Source: Branchiostoma floridae
Taxonomy: Eukaryota; Chordata; Leptocardii; Amphioxiformes; Branchiostomatidae
Direction: 5' to 3'
Assembly (NCBI RefSeq): GCF_000003815.2
Contig: NC_049995.1
Span: forward strand, 4,527,237-4,591,236
Length of the DNA: 64,000 nt
Under the pieces are notes generated by a model, which had not been told where the DNA came from, did not search any database, and saw nothing but the letters and a program-made list of their open reading frames with translations. The translations under genes were made by a program, and so were the position numbers. Numbering within the stretch: position 1 is the stretch's first letter; the number at the start of each line of letters is the position of its first letter. Below, piece after piece: positions 27,501-36,801 of the stretch.

Positions 27501-28222
27501 GAACCTAAAGATGTCATGTGCTTGAGAGTGGAGCATGTAATGGGTGTTATATTTTGTTACTGGGATGTATAAAGAAATATGTGAGTGAGTGAGTGAGTGA
27601 GTCAGTCAGTGAGTGAGTGAGAGAAAACCCACCTTGTTTCTGTATCAATCCCAATCAGATCTTTCTTCTCGAATGGTGCAAGAAGCAATGGCAGCTTTTC
27701 TGACTTGTCGCTTGCCAAACGTTCCGCCTGCAACCTCTTTGATTCTAGGACCCAGAAAAGGGAGGCTGCAAATTCCCGCACAGTCTCATCTAGCGAAAAG
27801 CTGTCTTCCACACTGGAATAATATACCATGTTTGTTTTCGCGTTGGTCCCGTTCTCTTGCTTCATGCCGAAGATCAAGCAGCGGGAATCGTACAGCGTGG
27901 AGCCGTAGAGTTCCTTTAGTAGGTTGTATCGCTCTTGTATCGCACCGGTGTCAGCGGCGGTCGCGCATTTCCCAACAACCAACAGTCCCATGACTTTGCG
28001 ATGAGCCTGAAACTCGCCCCAGACATTGTTCTCCACGGGGGAACTCTTCTTGTAACGTAAGCAGAAGGACCTCTGGGAATCTGGTAAGCGTACGTGGCGA
28101 CAGCGGGTGATGCGGTCAAAGATGTGGTTGAACGTTTTGGCGTTGATTTGACCGGCGGGCTTCACTACCACAAGCACGGCCTGGTGATCCTCTGCAGTTT
28201 GCTCGTAATCAGCGATACTCAT
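6323..28222 (-). CDS. TRAPPC9: TRAPPC9 (NIBP/Trs120), TRAPP II vesicle-tethering subunit, complete multi-exon gene
   Basis: Subunit of the TRAPP II complex, which tethers vesicles and activates Rab GTPases at the Golgi; the mammalian protein also binds NIK and IKK-beta. Coding exons in gene order: 27633-28222, 26177-26322, 25505-25651, 22326-22453, 21490-21558 (or 20533-20601), 19868-19927, 19116-19244, 18558-18721, 17467-17643, 16572-16717, 15968-16053, 14539-14665, 13713-13941, 12939-13174, 12326-12447, 9754-9896, 9265-9369, 8554-8706, 7658-7743, 7060-7283, 6323-6499. They join in frame to 3444 nt (1147 aa plus TGA at 6323-6325), almost exactly the human length. Recognisable blocks: start [61 protein letters not shown]. 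Nearly all boundaries are GT-AG. The 8554 donor is weak (GTTTCC) and least certain. Alternative exons are listed separately. Confidence 0.95.
6506..6560. repeat. (AATC)n microsatellite
   Basis: About 13 AATC units directly beside the acceptor of the last TRAPPC9 exon (6323-6499). Confidence 0.95.
8285..8580. repeat. Tandem repeat of ~110 bp, about 2.7 copies, overlapping a TRAPPC9 exon end
   Basis: Units begin near 8290, 8400 and 8510 and share AGCTTTTGAGATT...GGGAAACAGAA-GGATATCATTTTC followed by an A tract. The right-most unit runs into the 3' end of the TRAPPC9 exon (8554-8706), so the exon's last ~25 nt and its donor belong to the repeat. Confidence 0.85.
10021..11964 (+). mobile_element. 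5'-truncated non-LTR (LINE) retrotransposon in a TRAPPC9 intron
   Basis: An open frame from 10196 to 11914 (572 codons) encodes a reverse transcriptase: [11 protein letters not shown] near the start, [18 protein letters not shown], the catalytic F-A-D-D near 10976, then L-R-W-L-G-H-V and a terminal zinc finger C-P-N-C-G-R-D-C-H...H-S-R-R-C. The reading continues upstream to about 10021 in another frame (E-I-I-T-D-K-D-K), so one frameshift lies near 10150. The endonuclease domain is missing. A 38-bp perfect direct repeat flanks it (9983-10020 and 11965-12002), consistent with a target-site duplication. Clade is not assigned. Orientation is opposite to the host gene. With the frameshift and no endonuclease it cannot be autonomous. 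Confidence 0.9.
12003..12145 (-). mobile_element. tRNA-derived SINE interrupted by the LINE
   Basis: On the minus strand it has a Pol III B-box (GGGTTCAAATCCC) followed by CGATCTTGTGCC...CAGGTGTAAAAATGGGTACC, the same body as the SINE at 26727. The 38-bp sequence beyond it is split into the two copies flanking the LINE, so the LINE landed at the SINE's 3' side. Confidence 0.75.
14735..15290 (-). pseudogene. Duplicated acceptor-side fragments of the TRAPPC9 exon at 14539-14665
   Basis: The plus-strand string ACACTCTGxACAACAAAGG, spanning the exon start and its acceptor, recurs at about 14743 and in diverged form at about 15233. The second copy also keeps part of the exon body (ACAATCCCTTCTGATATCACAC against ACGATCCCTTCAGACATCACAC, near 15209). 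Neither copy has an intact exon, so they are relics. Confidence 0.6.
14867..15109 (-). mobile_element. Non-LTR retrotransposon 3' ORF fragment
   Basis: An 80-codon open stretch contains [12 protein letters not shown] preceded by a basic segment. This is the conserved C-terminal signature (S-F-F-P-R-T-I-x-x-W-N) of many non-LTR retrotransposon reverse transcriptases. Only the tail is present, as expected for a 5'-truncated insertion in a TRAPPC9 intron. Confidence 0.65.
15395..15485 (-). mobile_element. Second non-LTR retrotransposon tail fragment
   Basis: On the minus strand this reads [14 protein letters not shown], a relative of the F-F-P-R-T-x-x-x-W-N retrotransposon C-terminal signature. 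It is short and unconnected to a longer open frame. Confidence 0.5.
17085..17340. repeat. Minisatellite, 17-18 bp unit (GGTTAGCTGCCGGATCC)
   Basis: About 14 degenerate copies of GTTAGCTGCCGGATCCG-type units in a TRAPPC9 intron. Three adjacent copies share a variant (CCGGAATTTGATTAGCTG), showing a local secondary expansion. Confidence 0.9.
17957..18493. repeat. Direct repeat of ~100 bp flanking an inverted-repeat element
   Basis: The segment AAGCTATCATTGGTTGATT...CTGCTATATGTCATG occurs at about 17957-18056 and again at 18392-18493, nearly identical. Between them, 18064-18387 has imperfect terminal inverted repeats (CAGGGATAAACAAGTCCACT against CAGGGTTGAACAAATTTTC) and internal GGGCAAGT repeats, suggesting a MITE. 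The duplication looks segmental rather than a normal target duplication. Confidence 0.7.
19430..19655 (+). mobile_element. LINE 3' end, same family as the 10-12 kb element
   Basis: One frame reads [19 protein letters not shown] then Q-R-R-C, the same terminal zinc finger as the longer element ([14 protein letters not shown]). It is followed by GATGGAGGCCAATGAGTGAGTGA, the typical short-repeat tail. It is a strongly 5'-truncated copy in a TRAPPC9 intron. Confidence 0.8.
20533..20601 (-). CDS. TRAPPC9: TRAPPC9 exon 5b, duplicated alternative of 5a
   Basis: Also exactly 69 nt with phase 0 at both ends, acceptor CACCCCAG, donor GGG|GTAAGT. It encodes [10 protein letters not shown] then [10 protein letters not shown], an obvious paralogue of 5a. 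It lies 888 bp downstream of 5a in the same intron. Including both would repeat the same helix, so mutually exclusive use is the natural reading. Frame and splice sites are intact, so it does not look like a pseudoexon. Confidence 0.82.
21490..21558 (-). CDS. TRAPPC9: TRAPPC9 exon 5a, likely mutually exclusive with 5b
   Basis: 69 nt, phase 0 at both ends, acceptor CATGTTCAG, donor CGG|GTGAGT. It encodes 23 residues including [10 protein letters not shown] and I-K-A-T-R-I, the counterpart of vertebrate Y-K-N-A-G-V-I-E-L-E. This is the better vertebrate match of the pair and probably the ancestral version. Confidence 0.9.
23902..24250. mobile_element. MITE with CAGGGCTCGAAAT terminal inverted repeats
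   Basis: Ends are CAGGGCTCGAAATT and its reverse complement ATTTCGAGCCCTG. GAATG is present on both sides (23897-23901 and 24251-24255). The interior is rich in GGGTGCACC repeats. No coding capacity. It sits in a TRAPPC9 intron. Confidence 0.85.
24594..24820. repeat. 50-bp minisatellite, about 4.5 copies
   Basis: Phase points (the T of TAGTT) fall at 24601, 24651, 24701, 24751 and 24801, an exact 50-bp period. Copies alternate between TTCAGTC and TTTGGTC, so a 100-bp dimer was duplicated. The core CATGACCCCATAGCA is shared with the intron next to each TRAPPC9 microexon donor, so the array grew from the microexon duplication unit. Confidence 0.9.
24836..24871 (-). CDS. TRAPPC9: TRAPPC9 candidate cassette microexon 3 (36 nt)
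   Basis: Acceptor GTTCCCTCAG, donor GGACAG|GTGAGG, phase 1 at both ends, reading [12 protein letters not shown] when joined. An alternative acceptor three bases inward (CAGTAG) would give 33 nt and the same frame. It is followed on the donor side by a 50-bp minisatellite made of the same flanking sequence. Confidence 0.58.
25065..25100 (-). CDS. TRAPPC9: TRAPPC9 candidate cassette microexon 2 (36 nt)
   Basis: Acceptor TTGTTATCAG, donor GGGCAG|GTTAGT, phase 1 at both ends, open when joined ([12 protein letters not shown]). Its flanking intron also resembles the flanks of the other copies (CATGACC-CATAGCACCAT beside the donor), so the unit duplicated was the exon tail plus donor-side intron. 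The peptide is the most diverged of the three. Confidence 0.55.
25294..25326 (-). CDS. TRAPPC9: TRAPPC9 candidate cassette microexon 1 (33 nt)
   Basis: Flanked by an acceptor (GTTGTCATCAG) and a donor (GGGCAG|GTTAGT). It starts and ends in phase 1, as needed between the exons at 25505-25651 and 22326-22453. Joined to the preceding G it reads [11 protein letters not shown], paralogous to the last residues of the preceding exon ([11 protein letters not shown]). It is not needed to reach the vertebrate protein length, so it is probably optional. Confidence 0.6.
26559..26618 (-). pseudogene. Partial duplicate of TRAPPC9 exon 2 (acceptor side)
   Basis: The intronic sequence repeats the 5' end of the exon at 26177-26322 with its acceptor: ...TGTTCTCAG then codons [11 protein letters not shown]. 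Flanking intron is repeated too (TGGAGGTGTTGTTTTTG near 26388 and TGGAGGTGCTGTTTTTG near 26499). No matching donor is evident, so this is a decayed exon fragment. Confidence 0.7.
26727..27234 (+). mobile_element. tRNA-derived SINE or composite retroelement with 11-bp target duplication
   Basis: It starts with a tRNA-like head (A-box-like GTGGCACGATCGGGA, B-box GGGTTCAAATCC) followed by a body CGATCTTGTGCCCTTGGGAAAGGCACTTTACACG. The insertion is bounded by AAACATGCATT at 26716-26726 and 27235-27245. About 300 bp after the SINE body is of unknown origin but lies inside the same duplication, so it was probably mobilised with the head. Confidence 0.85.
27582..27621. repeat. (GTGA)n microsatellite
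   Basis: About ten GTGA/GTCA units a few bases from the donor of the first TRAPPC9 coding exon. Confidence 0.95.
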
Positions 28223-28251
28223 CTTGACTGAAGTCCTATGTACTCTATTAT
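27633..28251 (-). CDS. TRAPPC9: TRAPPC9 first coding exon
   Basis: The acceptor follows a TTTTTCTTCTAAACCCAG tract, so the exon begins at 28251 with 29 nt of 5'UTR. The ATG is at 28220-28222. The exon encodes residues 1-196 plus two bases of an Arg codon and ends at AAG|GTGGGT. The start is favoured because M-S-I-A-D-Y-x-x-x-A-E-D-H-Q matches the vertebrate N-terminus. The extra residues of the open frame upstream of this ATG are intronic. Confidence 0.93.
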
Positions 28252-29314
28252 CTGGGTTTAGAAGAAAAATGACACATTTTAATTTAAGTGCAAAACTTTG
28301 GAAGTGTTTTAAGATACATTTACCCTTTGGCAAAGGCTTTGGCTATATTTTTTAGACATTACACTTAACAATCAAGGAAAGAAAGTGAGTTATATCCTTA
28401 CCAATTTATTATTGCAATCAGTGACTATTATAAACATATCATCTAGAAATATTGGAGAACAAGAAATAAAACGTTTTAAAACTAAAGCTCCAGTAGACTG
28501 ATCCTGATTGACTTGTCCATCACTGCAAACCAATGAAAGAAAGGCATCTAAAGGTATGACCAAAGAAGAGTTAAGCTGCATGTCCGGAAAAAAATTGCAT
28601 AATTGCTATGTTTTTATTGTGCATTTCTATGTATACGCTTTGACAGCATTGGGCGGGGCTATGGAGAGAGTTGGGCGCTGCCTTCCAAATTGTACCACAC
28701 CCTAGACACAGTAGATAACAACTTACAACAACACCTATGGCCATAAAATACAGAAAAACACACACACACAGATAGTCGAGGTGACTGTTTGTAGTGCTTC
28801 TCTTTCCCTACAGTCACCATGGCTAACACAAGAGTGTCAGATTCAGAAAATGATACACATACACACAAACAAGTCAAAAACAGTACTAGTGCTTCACTCC
28901 AAGATTAACAGAGAGATTTCAACATAACAATTTCACATTTTCATTTGATTGACGACTGTCATATGCCCAGTTCTAAGTTAAAGTAGAGTTTAGAAACTGT
29001 GTCTCTACTATTGACACGGATAAATTTAGAAACGTCACATGAGGTCATGTCAAAAGACTGTGAAGTACATCTGGTAAAAATCATTACCTTTTTAATATGT
29101 TAACAAATCAATATTGACATTTTACCTTTAATAATTCGATGCAAAGATAAATAAAAAAGCTGCAAGGATGTCGTGCAGTTGTCCTGACTAGAAAACCAGT
29201 GAATTATGTGCTAAGAAATCGATCAGCAAAAGTAATTTGTTACACCCCAACATACGATCTCGAGTAATCGTACATGGTTGATGTTAAATGTTTCGTGCTC
29301 AAAAATACACCTAC
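28252..29314. other. TRAPPC9 first intron
   Basis: Between the leader donor (29314) and the coding-exon acceptor (28252). I see no exon or recognisable mobile element, only a short CACACACA run near 28757. Confidence 0.55.
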
Positions 29315-29520
29315 CTGTGTTTCAAAACAGCCCTCTGTGTCACTGTACACAACGCCGGTGGTACATGTCTAGCTGGGAAAGGTCGAGCTTTGACTGTGCG
29401 GCGCGACAGAGCGGAAAATATCAGAAAACATCCACGTAATTTTTCGCAGTTGCGGAAAGACGGCCATCTTGGACCACTGACAGCTAGCACGCATGCGCAC
29501 TGGACGGACGAAACCATTAG
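29315..29520 (-). promoter_or_regulatory. TRAPPC9: Probable TRAPPC9 leader exon and promoter
   Basis: A strong minus-strand donor (CACAG|GTAGGTG) lies at 29314/29315, about 1.1 kb upstream of the first coding exon's acceptor. Upstream of it is a GC-richer stretch with CpGs (GCGGCGCGAC near 29400) and, on the minus strand at 29463-29474, AAGATGGCCGTC, close to the YY1 element common at TATA-less promoters. I infer a non-coding first exon starting around 29440-29480. The exact TSS is not visible. Confidence 0.55.
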
Positions 29521-29551
29521 TTACAGGGAAGACATTTATGTGGGTAATTAG

Positions 29552-30089
29552 ATAAGGCCGCAGCAAGTAAAGTTTATGGATGATATCAGCGCGCTTATTA
29601 ATTTTCGCCCGATTTCAAAATAAAAAACAACAATTTTTTCTTCTTTGGAGACGGTCAATATGATGAAAAATTGCCACAAATGAGCAAATATGATGTGTAG
29701 AAGCATATGGATCAATATTGTAACTTTGTTACTTGTACTTGTAGAAGTGGCACTTGCTAGGTACCCAGTAGTTTTAGAAGTCAAAATAGTTGGATAGTTG
29801 TAAAAGTGGCACCAATACGGAAGCCATGTGTGGAGTTGCCAACTTTGTTAGTGATACCAGTCTACCACACTTTTACTTCACCAGTACATGTCTTGAAAAC
29901 AGGAATGAGTGCCTTGTTGGCTGTGCTACCATGTTTTGTCCCTTTAGTTTAATATTGTTACAATGTTTATGGTGTCTATTTGTAGCCATCTTGTTTTTTG
30001 TAGCCATCTTATTTTTTGCCCTATCTCACTAATTTTGCAGTTTGCTGAGGGTGTCATCCATAAAATAAAATTTACTTGCTGTGGCCTAA
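29552..30089. mobile_element. Non-autonomous DNA transposon with ~30-bp inverted ends
   Basis: Left end TAAGGCCGCAGCAAGTAAAG...TATGGATGA is mirrored by TCATCCATAAAATAAAATTTACTTGCTGTGGCC at the right. A related sequence (GAAGTGGCACTT..., GCGCGCTGATGTCATCCAT) is present at 51640-51930. No transposase frame. Confidence 0.75.
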
Positions 30090-31044
30090 AGTGCACTTTG
30101 TCACAGATTGTACCATGTATATTCATGACAGAAATATCCTATTCAGTTTAGTTGAAAGCAGATTCCCTCACGTTAGACCTATGAATAGCAATGAAAAATT
30201 TATGTTTGATAAATTAACTATTTCTAAACAATCCTACAGGTTCACCGTTACCAAAAAGCGGGAAACCAAGCAGAGGTCGGAAGATGGTAGTCGGCCTTAT
30301 CAGCTCAGACTTTGTTATGTATGATAGGTATGCGGAAGTTGAACTATGAACAGCCATATGCAACCACCAGTACTTGAATGGGACTGTCAGTAACTGAACA
30401 GTTAAAGTATTTAGTTAATCACAGTGTTTAACCACATCCTAACATTTAAGGATTACACACTGAAAACAACACCTCAATTTTTCATGGTGATTGACTGCGT
30501 TATGAATGAGCGTTGTGCATGTTCAAATATGAAATATTTAAGTAAGCGGTTTTGGGTGGTCAACAAGTTTTGATGTACTTTTAACACAAAAGATGTGGCA
30601 AATTTATGGATTTATCCCTGGAAGCAAAAGGCAGAACTCCTCCTAGTTACATTTCATAGTTAAAGTCAAAGATAAGAGATTTCTCATTTGACTGTAACTT
30701 TTTTTAACCATATATAAAAGAGTCTGCTTAGAAAGGGACTTGTTGATTTATATACAAACATATGCACACGTTCATGCAGTGACACACACAGGAACACACG
30801 CATATATCAGGTTTACATGCTCTTATATCAAGAACCATCTCCTGTGCTGATCACACGAAGTGAACTTTTATTAGCGTTAGATTTCAAGACATATTGCATT
30901 AAGGTCAGATACTTCTTATCTAAAAGAAAGAATCAAGGATACCTGATGAAGTTCAAAGTACAAATAATATAGGATATAAAAGGTACTACATGTATAAGAC
31001 TTTGTCCCATTCTTGTATCATTTAGCAAAACCCATACCTAAACA
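30090..31044. other. Intergenic, no gene seen
   Basis: AT-rich sequence between the TRAPPC9 promoter side and the 3' end of the Kelch gene. No exon with splice sites and no conserved frame were found. Confidence 0.5.
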
Positions 31045-31253
31045 AAAATATGCCAAAAAGCAATTACTCAAGCAACTAGATATGATTTTGGAAACGGTAA
31101 GAAGCTTTAGGTAGAATCCACTACCTTTTGTGGATGCGTCAGTGACACTATTTTCATATTACCTTGACGAAAGGTGGATTCTACCTGAAACATGGGACCT
31201 TTTCCATAATGATATCCAGTTGCTCGAGTAATTGCTATTAGGCATATCTTATT
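31045..31253. mobile_element. Foldback MITE with ~85-bp arms
   Basis: The left arm (ATATGCCAAAAAGCAATTAC...GGTAGAATCCAC) pairs with the right arm (GTGGATTCTACC...GTAATTGCTATTAGGCATA) through most of its length, leaving a loop of about 40 bp. It directly abuts the target duplication of the hAT-like MITE at 31262. Confidence 0.85.
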
Positions 31254-31261
31254 ACCTGAAT

Positions 31262-31624
31262 CAGGGCTCTAGCCAGGGTCCGTTTTTCCGTCAATTGACG
31301 GAAATTTACTGCGTCTGACGGAAAAATTTTAAAAGCAATCCGTCAACCTTGACGGACAAAAATCCTAGGTAGAAGCTACAGGCGGCTTGGGGACGCTGTC
31401 CACGGCTGTAAAAGCCACACACTGTTTGTTTTGCTATTGTTATGATTGTTGACAATGTATGTCGGCGCTCTTTCGCATACGATAATCTCATTAAAACCGG
31501 TTTTTCAAGGTCTCAATGGCAACATTTACTACTTTGTAGTGTCATAGGGAAAATTGATTTTCACGATTTTCACGACGATTGGAATTGGCTGACAGAAAAA
31601 AAATTCGAGCTGGCTAAAGCCCTG
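31262..31624 (+). mobile_element. hAT-like MITE copy 1 (8-bp target duplication)
   Basis: Terminal inverted repeats CAGGGCTCTAGCCAG and CTGGCTAAAGCCCTG. The 8-bp duplication ACCTGAAT lies at 31254-31261 and 31625-31632. The interior carries repeated CCGTCAATTGACGG-type motifs. No coding capacity. It lies 81 bp 3' of the Kelch gene's stop, so it is probably in its 3'UTR. Confidence 0.93.
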
Positions 31625-31705
31625 ACCTGAATGTCTAACTTTCATCGACCTAAACAAAGATGTTGTAAAACAGTCCTGCCCTGCGTTGGCTGTGAGTAGG
31701 CCAAG

Positions 31706-34700
31706 CTATGCCGTACTCTTATCCTGCCGAATTGCATAGGAGGTGATGAGATTTTGTGCTCCCTTTAGAAAGGGTAGGTACAAACGTGCCACAGAGGACA
31801 GATTATCAAGTGAATAATATTCCTTATCAGGCAAAGTGGCCTTCAAGTCTCTCCAGGCATCAGCAGACCTGTCATACACATACACCAGATACTTTGTTGA
31901 TGGTCCTTCTTTGGTAGTATCATAGGTATCAAACAGTACATGCAGCTGGTTGTCAAGTACGAAAAGATACGGCCAGTTACGGGTACGAAGGTTTCCCCGG
32001 TCCTGCCAGCCTTGCAGTTTCTTCCACTGGTCTGACTCTGTATCGTACACCATGGTCTGATTGAAGTCACTATCTGTGCAGAAGATCTCTGTTCCCATGG
32101 CAACAACTGTGAGGAACGAGTAGCGACTCTCGAGGTTCGGTGGTGTCCGCTCGTGCCAACAGTTCTGACTTGGGTCGTAGCGATACATCGCTGAGGTCAT
32201 GATGAAATAGAGGTACGGACCACAGGACAATGCGGCGCTGCGATGACAAGTTCTGTGAAGTTGCAGCTGTGAACACTCCTGCCATTGGTCCTTCTGCCGA
32301 CTGTACTTTTTCATACGGACCAATCCACTGCCTTCTCCTACATTTGCAGAAACGTAATATAAAATCTCATCAACCTCAACAAGGAACTGACTCCACTCAG
32401 GACCTGAGGTTTCTCCCTTGAACTTAGATACTGTAGACATACCAGCATCTTCATACACATTGCCTGCATGGTTGTACTTGAACATGGACATCTGACCGGT
32501 ATCCTCTCGGTCATGTTCCAGAATGTAAATGTTATGATCACTGGTGAAAGCTGCACCAGCGCAATCAGGATAGCCATCATCTTCAGAACTGATGTACTTC
32601 CCTTTCTGAGGGTTCATGTAGAGGAGATCGCCTGTCCTGGAGAGGATAAAATAAATCAGAAATTGTCAATGAGACTAGACTGCAAATTCAAACCTTTTTT
32701 CTTCAAGAATGAGGCCATTAAATCACAGCATTGAATTGTACCTGTTGCTTACCAAATCTAGTCGCTGGAGAAGTGTTGAAAGTATAAGTTGGACACAGGC
32801 GCATAGTATATCTATGTAACTGACACTTTGGAAGTGTGTTTTGCAGGATCACAAAATGTGGAATACCATTATGGCAGGATTGTTACCAATCTAAGCTAAA
32901 GAAGGAAGAAGCATTTCATACCCCATATCCGACAGCAGAAGCATTTCCGTTGTCATCCCAAGTCTCGGCTTCAGATTCCTTTTCTTTGCTCTTTTCCTGA
33001 TGACCTTAGAACTCCCAGGAGACTCCTGGATCAGGGCGTGTTCCAAGATGGCTGCCGTGTCATCTGAGGTCAGCAGGTTGAAGCGGATGTGAGGGAGGAT
33101 GCTGGGAAGGTGGTGCAGCCTGTGGGGTACACGGTAGGGGTTAAACGTTTTGCCAACTCACAAGTCACTGCAGAGAATTAGAAGGTGAATATCATCGACA
33201 TACAAGACATCAAACCATACACATTCACACATGCAATTAAGTAGACAGACACAAGACAGACACCCATGTTCAGAACTGAACAATACCTACCTGTCCTCCC
33301 TGCTGTGCTGCACCCATTTCACTACAGCCTCCCACACTGTTGTCTCCTTTTCCACATCCAGCTCATCGTGGCTGATGATCTTAGTCAGCTGATTCACACT
33401 CAGGCTGCAGAACTCCTCACTGGAGGCAACCTGTGGAGATGCCAAATACATGAATTTCTTCACGTATGGAGATACAGATACATGCATTTACGTACAACTT
33501 TTATCAGTGGATTGTAAGAAGTTTTCATCTTTCTTGCAATCAGCTTTTCTCAGTTACTAATAATAATAACTTGATGTGTTTTAAGTGAATGACCATCTCA
33601 ACCTGATGAAGGTTCTATTTGTTTCTATACTGTGCTGAAATCATACTATCAGGTCTCTATAGAGGCTGTTATGTATATGTATATGAATTTGACACATTAA
33701 TTTTACTCTTAAAAGACTACCAACCTTCACAAAGTGCTTGCAGATACACTGCAGACAACGCTTCAGGACAATTTCCACAGAGAAGATATCAACAAACTTG
33801 TACAGGTCCACACAGGTGCAGCACTCCACATTCATGACCATGTAGCTGCTGCAGGTGTCTCTCACATAGTCCAGTTGGAGGAGGTCAGCTGCCTGGTACA
33901 GGGGCTGCACTTTGTCCAGGGACACATGGAGGGTTCCCGAGTAGATGTAACTCAGGATGTCCTCAAACATGGCCACATCCAAACCCTACATGTAGAGTTT
34001 GATGTAATGATGAAAAAACTTTACCTCATTTCTGTAAGATCACTAACGTTACAGCACAAAAATTATTATGTTACTAATGTTGTAATGTACGTATAACCCC
34101 TATATACACTACTCCAGTCTTTGTCATTATGTCTTGAAAGATAAAACAAGGACCTTCTGACAATGTCCTTGACTCCTTGGTATACATGTAAATCACTACC
34201 CAGAAGTATAATTAAAAGTTGACCATTCATCAAAGTCTAAAAACAGTCTTACGTGCCCCGGGATGGCAGCAAAGTTGATATAAAAAGTATAACATAGTAA
34301 AAGAGTCTTACATGGGGAGGGGGGCAAGATCACAAATCACAAGAAAGCTTGACTTTACTTGTTGGGAACACAAATTCTCAAACTTTCAGAATTTCTGTAG
34401 AATACGTAGTATCTTTTTAAATCCCCTACTTTGTTTTATTTACCCTCAACGTTACACAAACCTACCTGTAAAACAACTGTCTTGTGACGACTTTCCGTCA
34501 TGTCACTTGTAAACATGGCCCTGAAGTAGGGGCTGGCCGCGGACAGAACAAGCCGATGGCAGGGAAACCGCCGGCCCTCGACTTCAAGGATGACATCCTG
34601 AAGTACTCCAGCCTTCTGCAAGTCGCCCACAGTTCCAAGAAACCCGTGCAGATAGCTCTCGTCTTGGTAGGAACGAGGACGAACTGTGCTGTCTTGGGAA

Positions 34701-34720
34701 TCTTTGTGGGCGGATGCCAT
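31706..34720 (-). CDS. BTB-BACK-Kelch protein (KLHL family), complete five-exon gene
   Basis: Members are substrate adaptors of cullin-3 ubiquitin ligases. Exons: 34466-34720, 33725-33985, 33291-33430, 32922-33119, 31706-32636, all GT-AG. They join in frame to 1785 nt, 594 aa plus TAG. Residues ~30-145 are the BTB domain ([31 protein letters not shown]). A BACK domain follows ([26 protein letters not shown]). The long last exon carries the Kelch propeller with blade ends such as [19 protein letters not shown] and V-Y-D-R-S-A-D-A-W. The ATG at 34718-34720 puts the BTB domain at the normal distance. Length is typical. I cannot name the vertebrate orthologue, since many KLHL genes are alike. Confidence 0.93.
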
Positions 34721-35157
34721 GTTGATGATGATGGCGGTGCTGTACCTCCCAAAGGGAACTGCTTCCGTACTTTGATTACCCACATAATGTAGCGATATAA
34801 GGTAGAGGATCGGGTCTACCAAGGAGTCTACCGACTGCGGGGTATCTTTTACAATAAACCTGGGAGTTAAATGTGGCTCCAAGTTACAAAGAGGAGTTTA
34901 ATGTTAACGCATAAAATTAGTTTATGGCCCAGCAGCTTTGATGGAAACTGCACCTCTTTAAAACCAGAATATCAACAGTCGTCAGTCAACCAGTCTTTCA
35001 AGCTTGAGACAAACGCTTCGTTAATGACAGTACCGTCGTGGATTACTAGTCGGCGCCTCTGTATCACTGAGCTGTTAGATATACATGTAATGATACGTGG
35101 CGTTACACAACATACATTGTGCTTTTCAAACACTTAATAGAGAACGATAGACTGCTA
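34721..35157. promoter_or_regulatory. 5' flank of the Kelch gene
   Basis: Probable 5'UTR and promoter. The frame stays open upstream of the ATG to about 34882, but that extension lacks KLHL similarity. I see no TATA box or clear leader donor. It is bounded upstream by a DNA transposon at 35158. Confidence 0.35.
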
Positions 35158-36145
35158 AAGGTGTTATCTCACTGTACTTGGAACACCGGCACTGCGGGGT
35201 TCGCTCACTGTGTCACTGTTGTGCTATTTTTGGCGACGCCTCAGGGGCAAGCAAAATGGTATATTATTGTGTTCAGTTTGCAAAAATTCTAGGAATTGCA
35301 CAGGCATTTTTCCACAGGAATGCCAGTCCACAGGCATATGCATGCTTGCAATGTGAGAAGTTAGTCAGGGGAATGGCAGGAATTTGGGTTATGCAAGCTC
35401 CCCTGGGTATTTATTTGTCCTAGATAACTGGAGAGTCAGCCACATGTGTTCCACAGGCATGTTTGCAATGTGAGAAGTTAGTCCCAAGGAATTTTAATGG
35501 CAGGAATTTGGGTCATGGAAGCTCCAGCCCCCTCCACCATCACTCAAGAGCTCGTTAGTCCAGACTAGTTGACGGTTTGTAACCAAAGAAGATGGCTGTC
35601 TCTGTGGTTACAATCCTCAGAGAATTCCTTATGTGTACCTGTTTTCTAAAACAGTGTGCGGCTATCACAATGTTTACTGTTCCGTTACAAGTATAACATT
35701 GAATGTTCTTATTTTTAGGAAGGGGTCATGACTACATCAAGTTTCTAGTTGTATATAGACTCCTCTATACCCTTCATACCCCTCTTCAATTACCAAGACA
35801 AGCTAGATGTCTCGGAACCCACAGGAGAAATATCTACATGACAGGACTATCCTGTTCACCGTGAAAAAAAAAAAGAATTTCATTATCAGGAACATCCAGT
35901 CAATTATTTTTCAGGTTTCATTTGTCTTATGTTCACCTGTCTGAAAAAGACAATCGGCACCATTGCAATAATGTTTTTATTTAAAATCTAGATACTGTGT
36001 AATACGTAAAAGTATGACTTATAATAAGAAGACAATAAAATGCACAAAACGCAAGAAAACCCATTCTTTCTCTGAAATTCGTTGAGAAATCTTTCGAACC
36101 CCGCAGTGCCACACCGGTGCCCCAAGTGCAGTGAGATACTACCTT
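35158..36145. mobile_element. 988-bp non-autonomous DNA transposon (AAGGTGxTATCTCACTG ends)
   Basis: Left end AAGGTGTTATCTCACTGTACTTGG...CACTGCGGGGTTCG, right end the inverse of AAGGTAGTATCTCACTGCACTTGG...CACTGCGGGGTTCG. The right end is followed by TTAA-like sequence. No transposase. It shares ends with the 253-bp element at 52057. A short internal repeat (CAGGAATTTGGGT near 35369 and 35498) is present. Confidence 0.88.
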
Positions 36146-36801
36146 AATAGCTCATCCCAACTAGTCTATATGTTGGAGAATGAACAGATACAAAGCCGCC
36201 AATCTATTCACATAATGTTTTAATGTAGTATTATTATTATTTGTTGAGTATTTTCTTAAAACCAACCTCCATAGGAGCGACTCACAATCAATATATACGC
36301 TATACCACCCCAGATTTATACACAATATAATACAAAGGAGGAGATAGCCCTTACTGTGCACAAAATCATGTAGATACATGAAGGAATGTTTAATCTTAGA
36401 ACCAGTAACGTGCATGTTACGTTGAACTCAGCATGTTGAGTGGCTATTCATATACCCGTACGTAGGTTATACCACTTGAATCCGTTTGTTTGTTTGTCCG
36501 TATTCTTGTGGACCCTACAAAATTCGCTGTATTTGTGTTGTGTCTGTTTAGATTGCTAAATACTGTGTGCAAATACACAAATATATCAAAGAATGTTTAC
36601 ACCTTAGAAAAAATAGTGTAAAGGAAACACAACATGTTGACTTATTCATATCAGTATGTATTCATATATGTAGACAATACATTTGTATACACTTGTCAGA
36701 TTTTATGTGTTGTTACGAAAGTCGCTGTACATTTGTCAAGTCAATAAAGTTTTCTATTACATAACGTCCGTTTCTAGCTCTGGACTACTCGGAAATCACA
36801 C
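36146..36801. other. Intergenic, no gene seen
   Basis: AT-rich. Two blocks near 36340-36400 and 36560-36640 share weak similarity (CACAAA...AGGAATGTTTA.. CTTAGAA), perhaps an old duplication. Confidence 0.4.
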
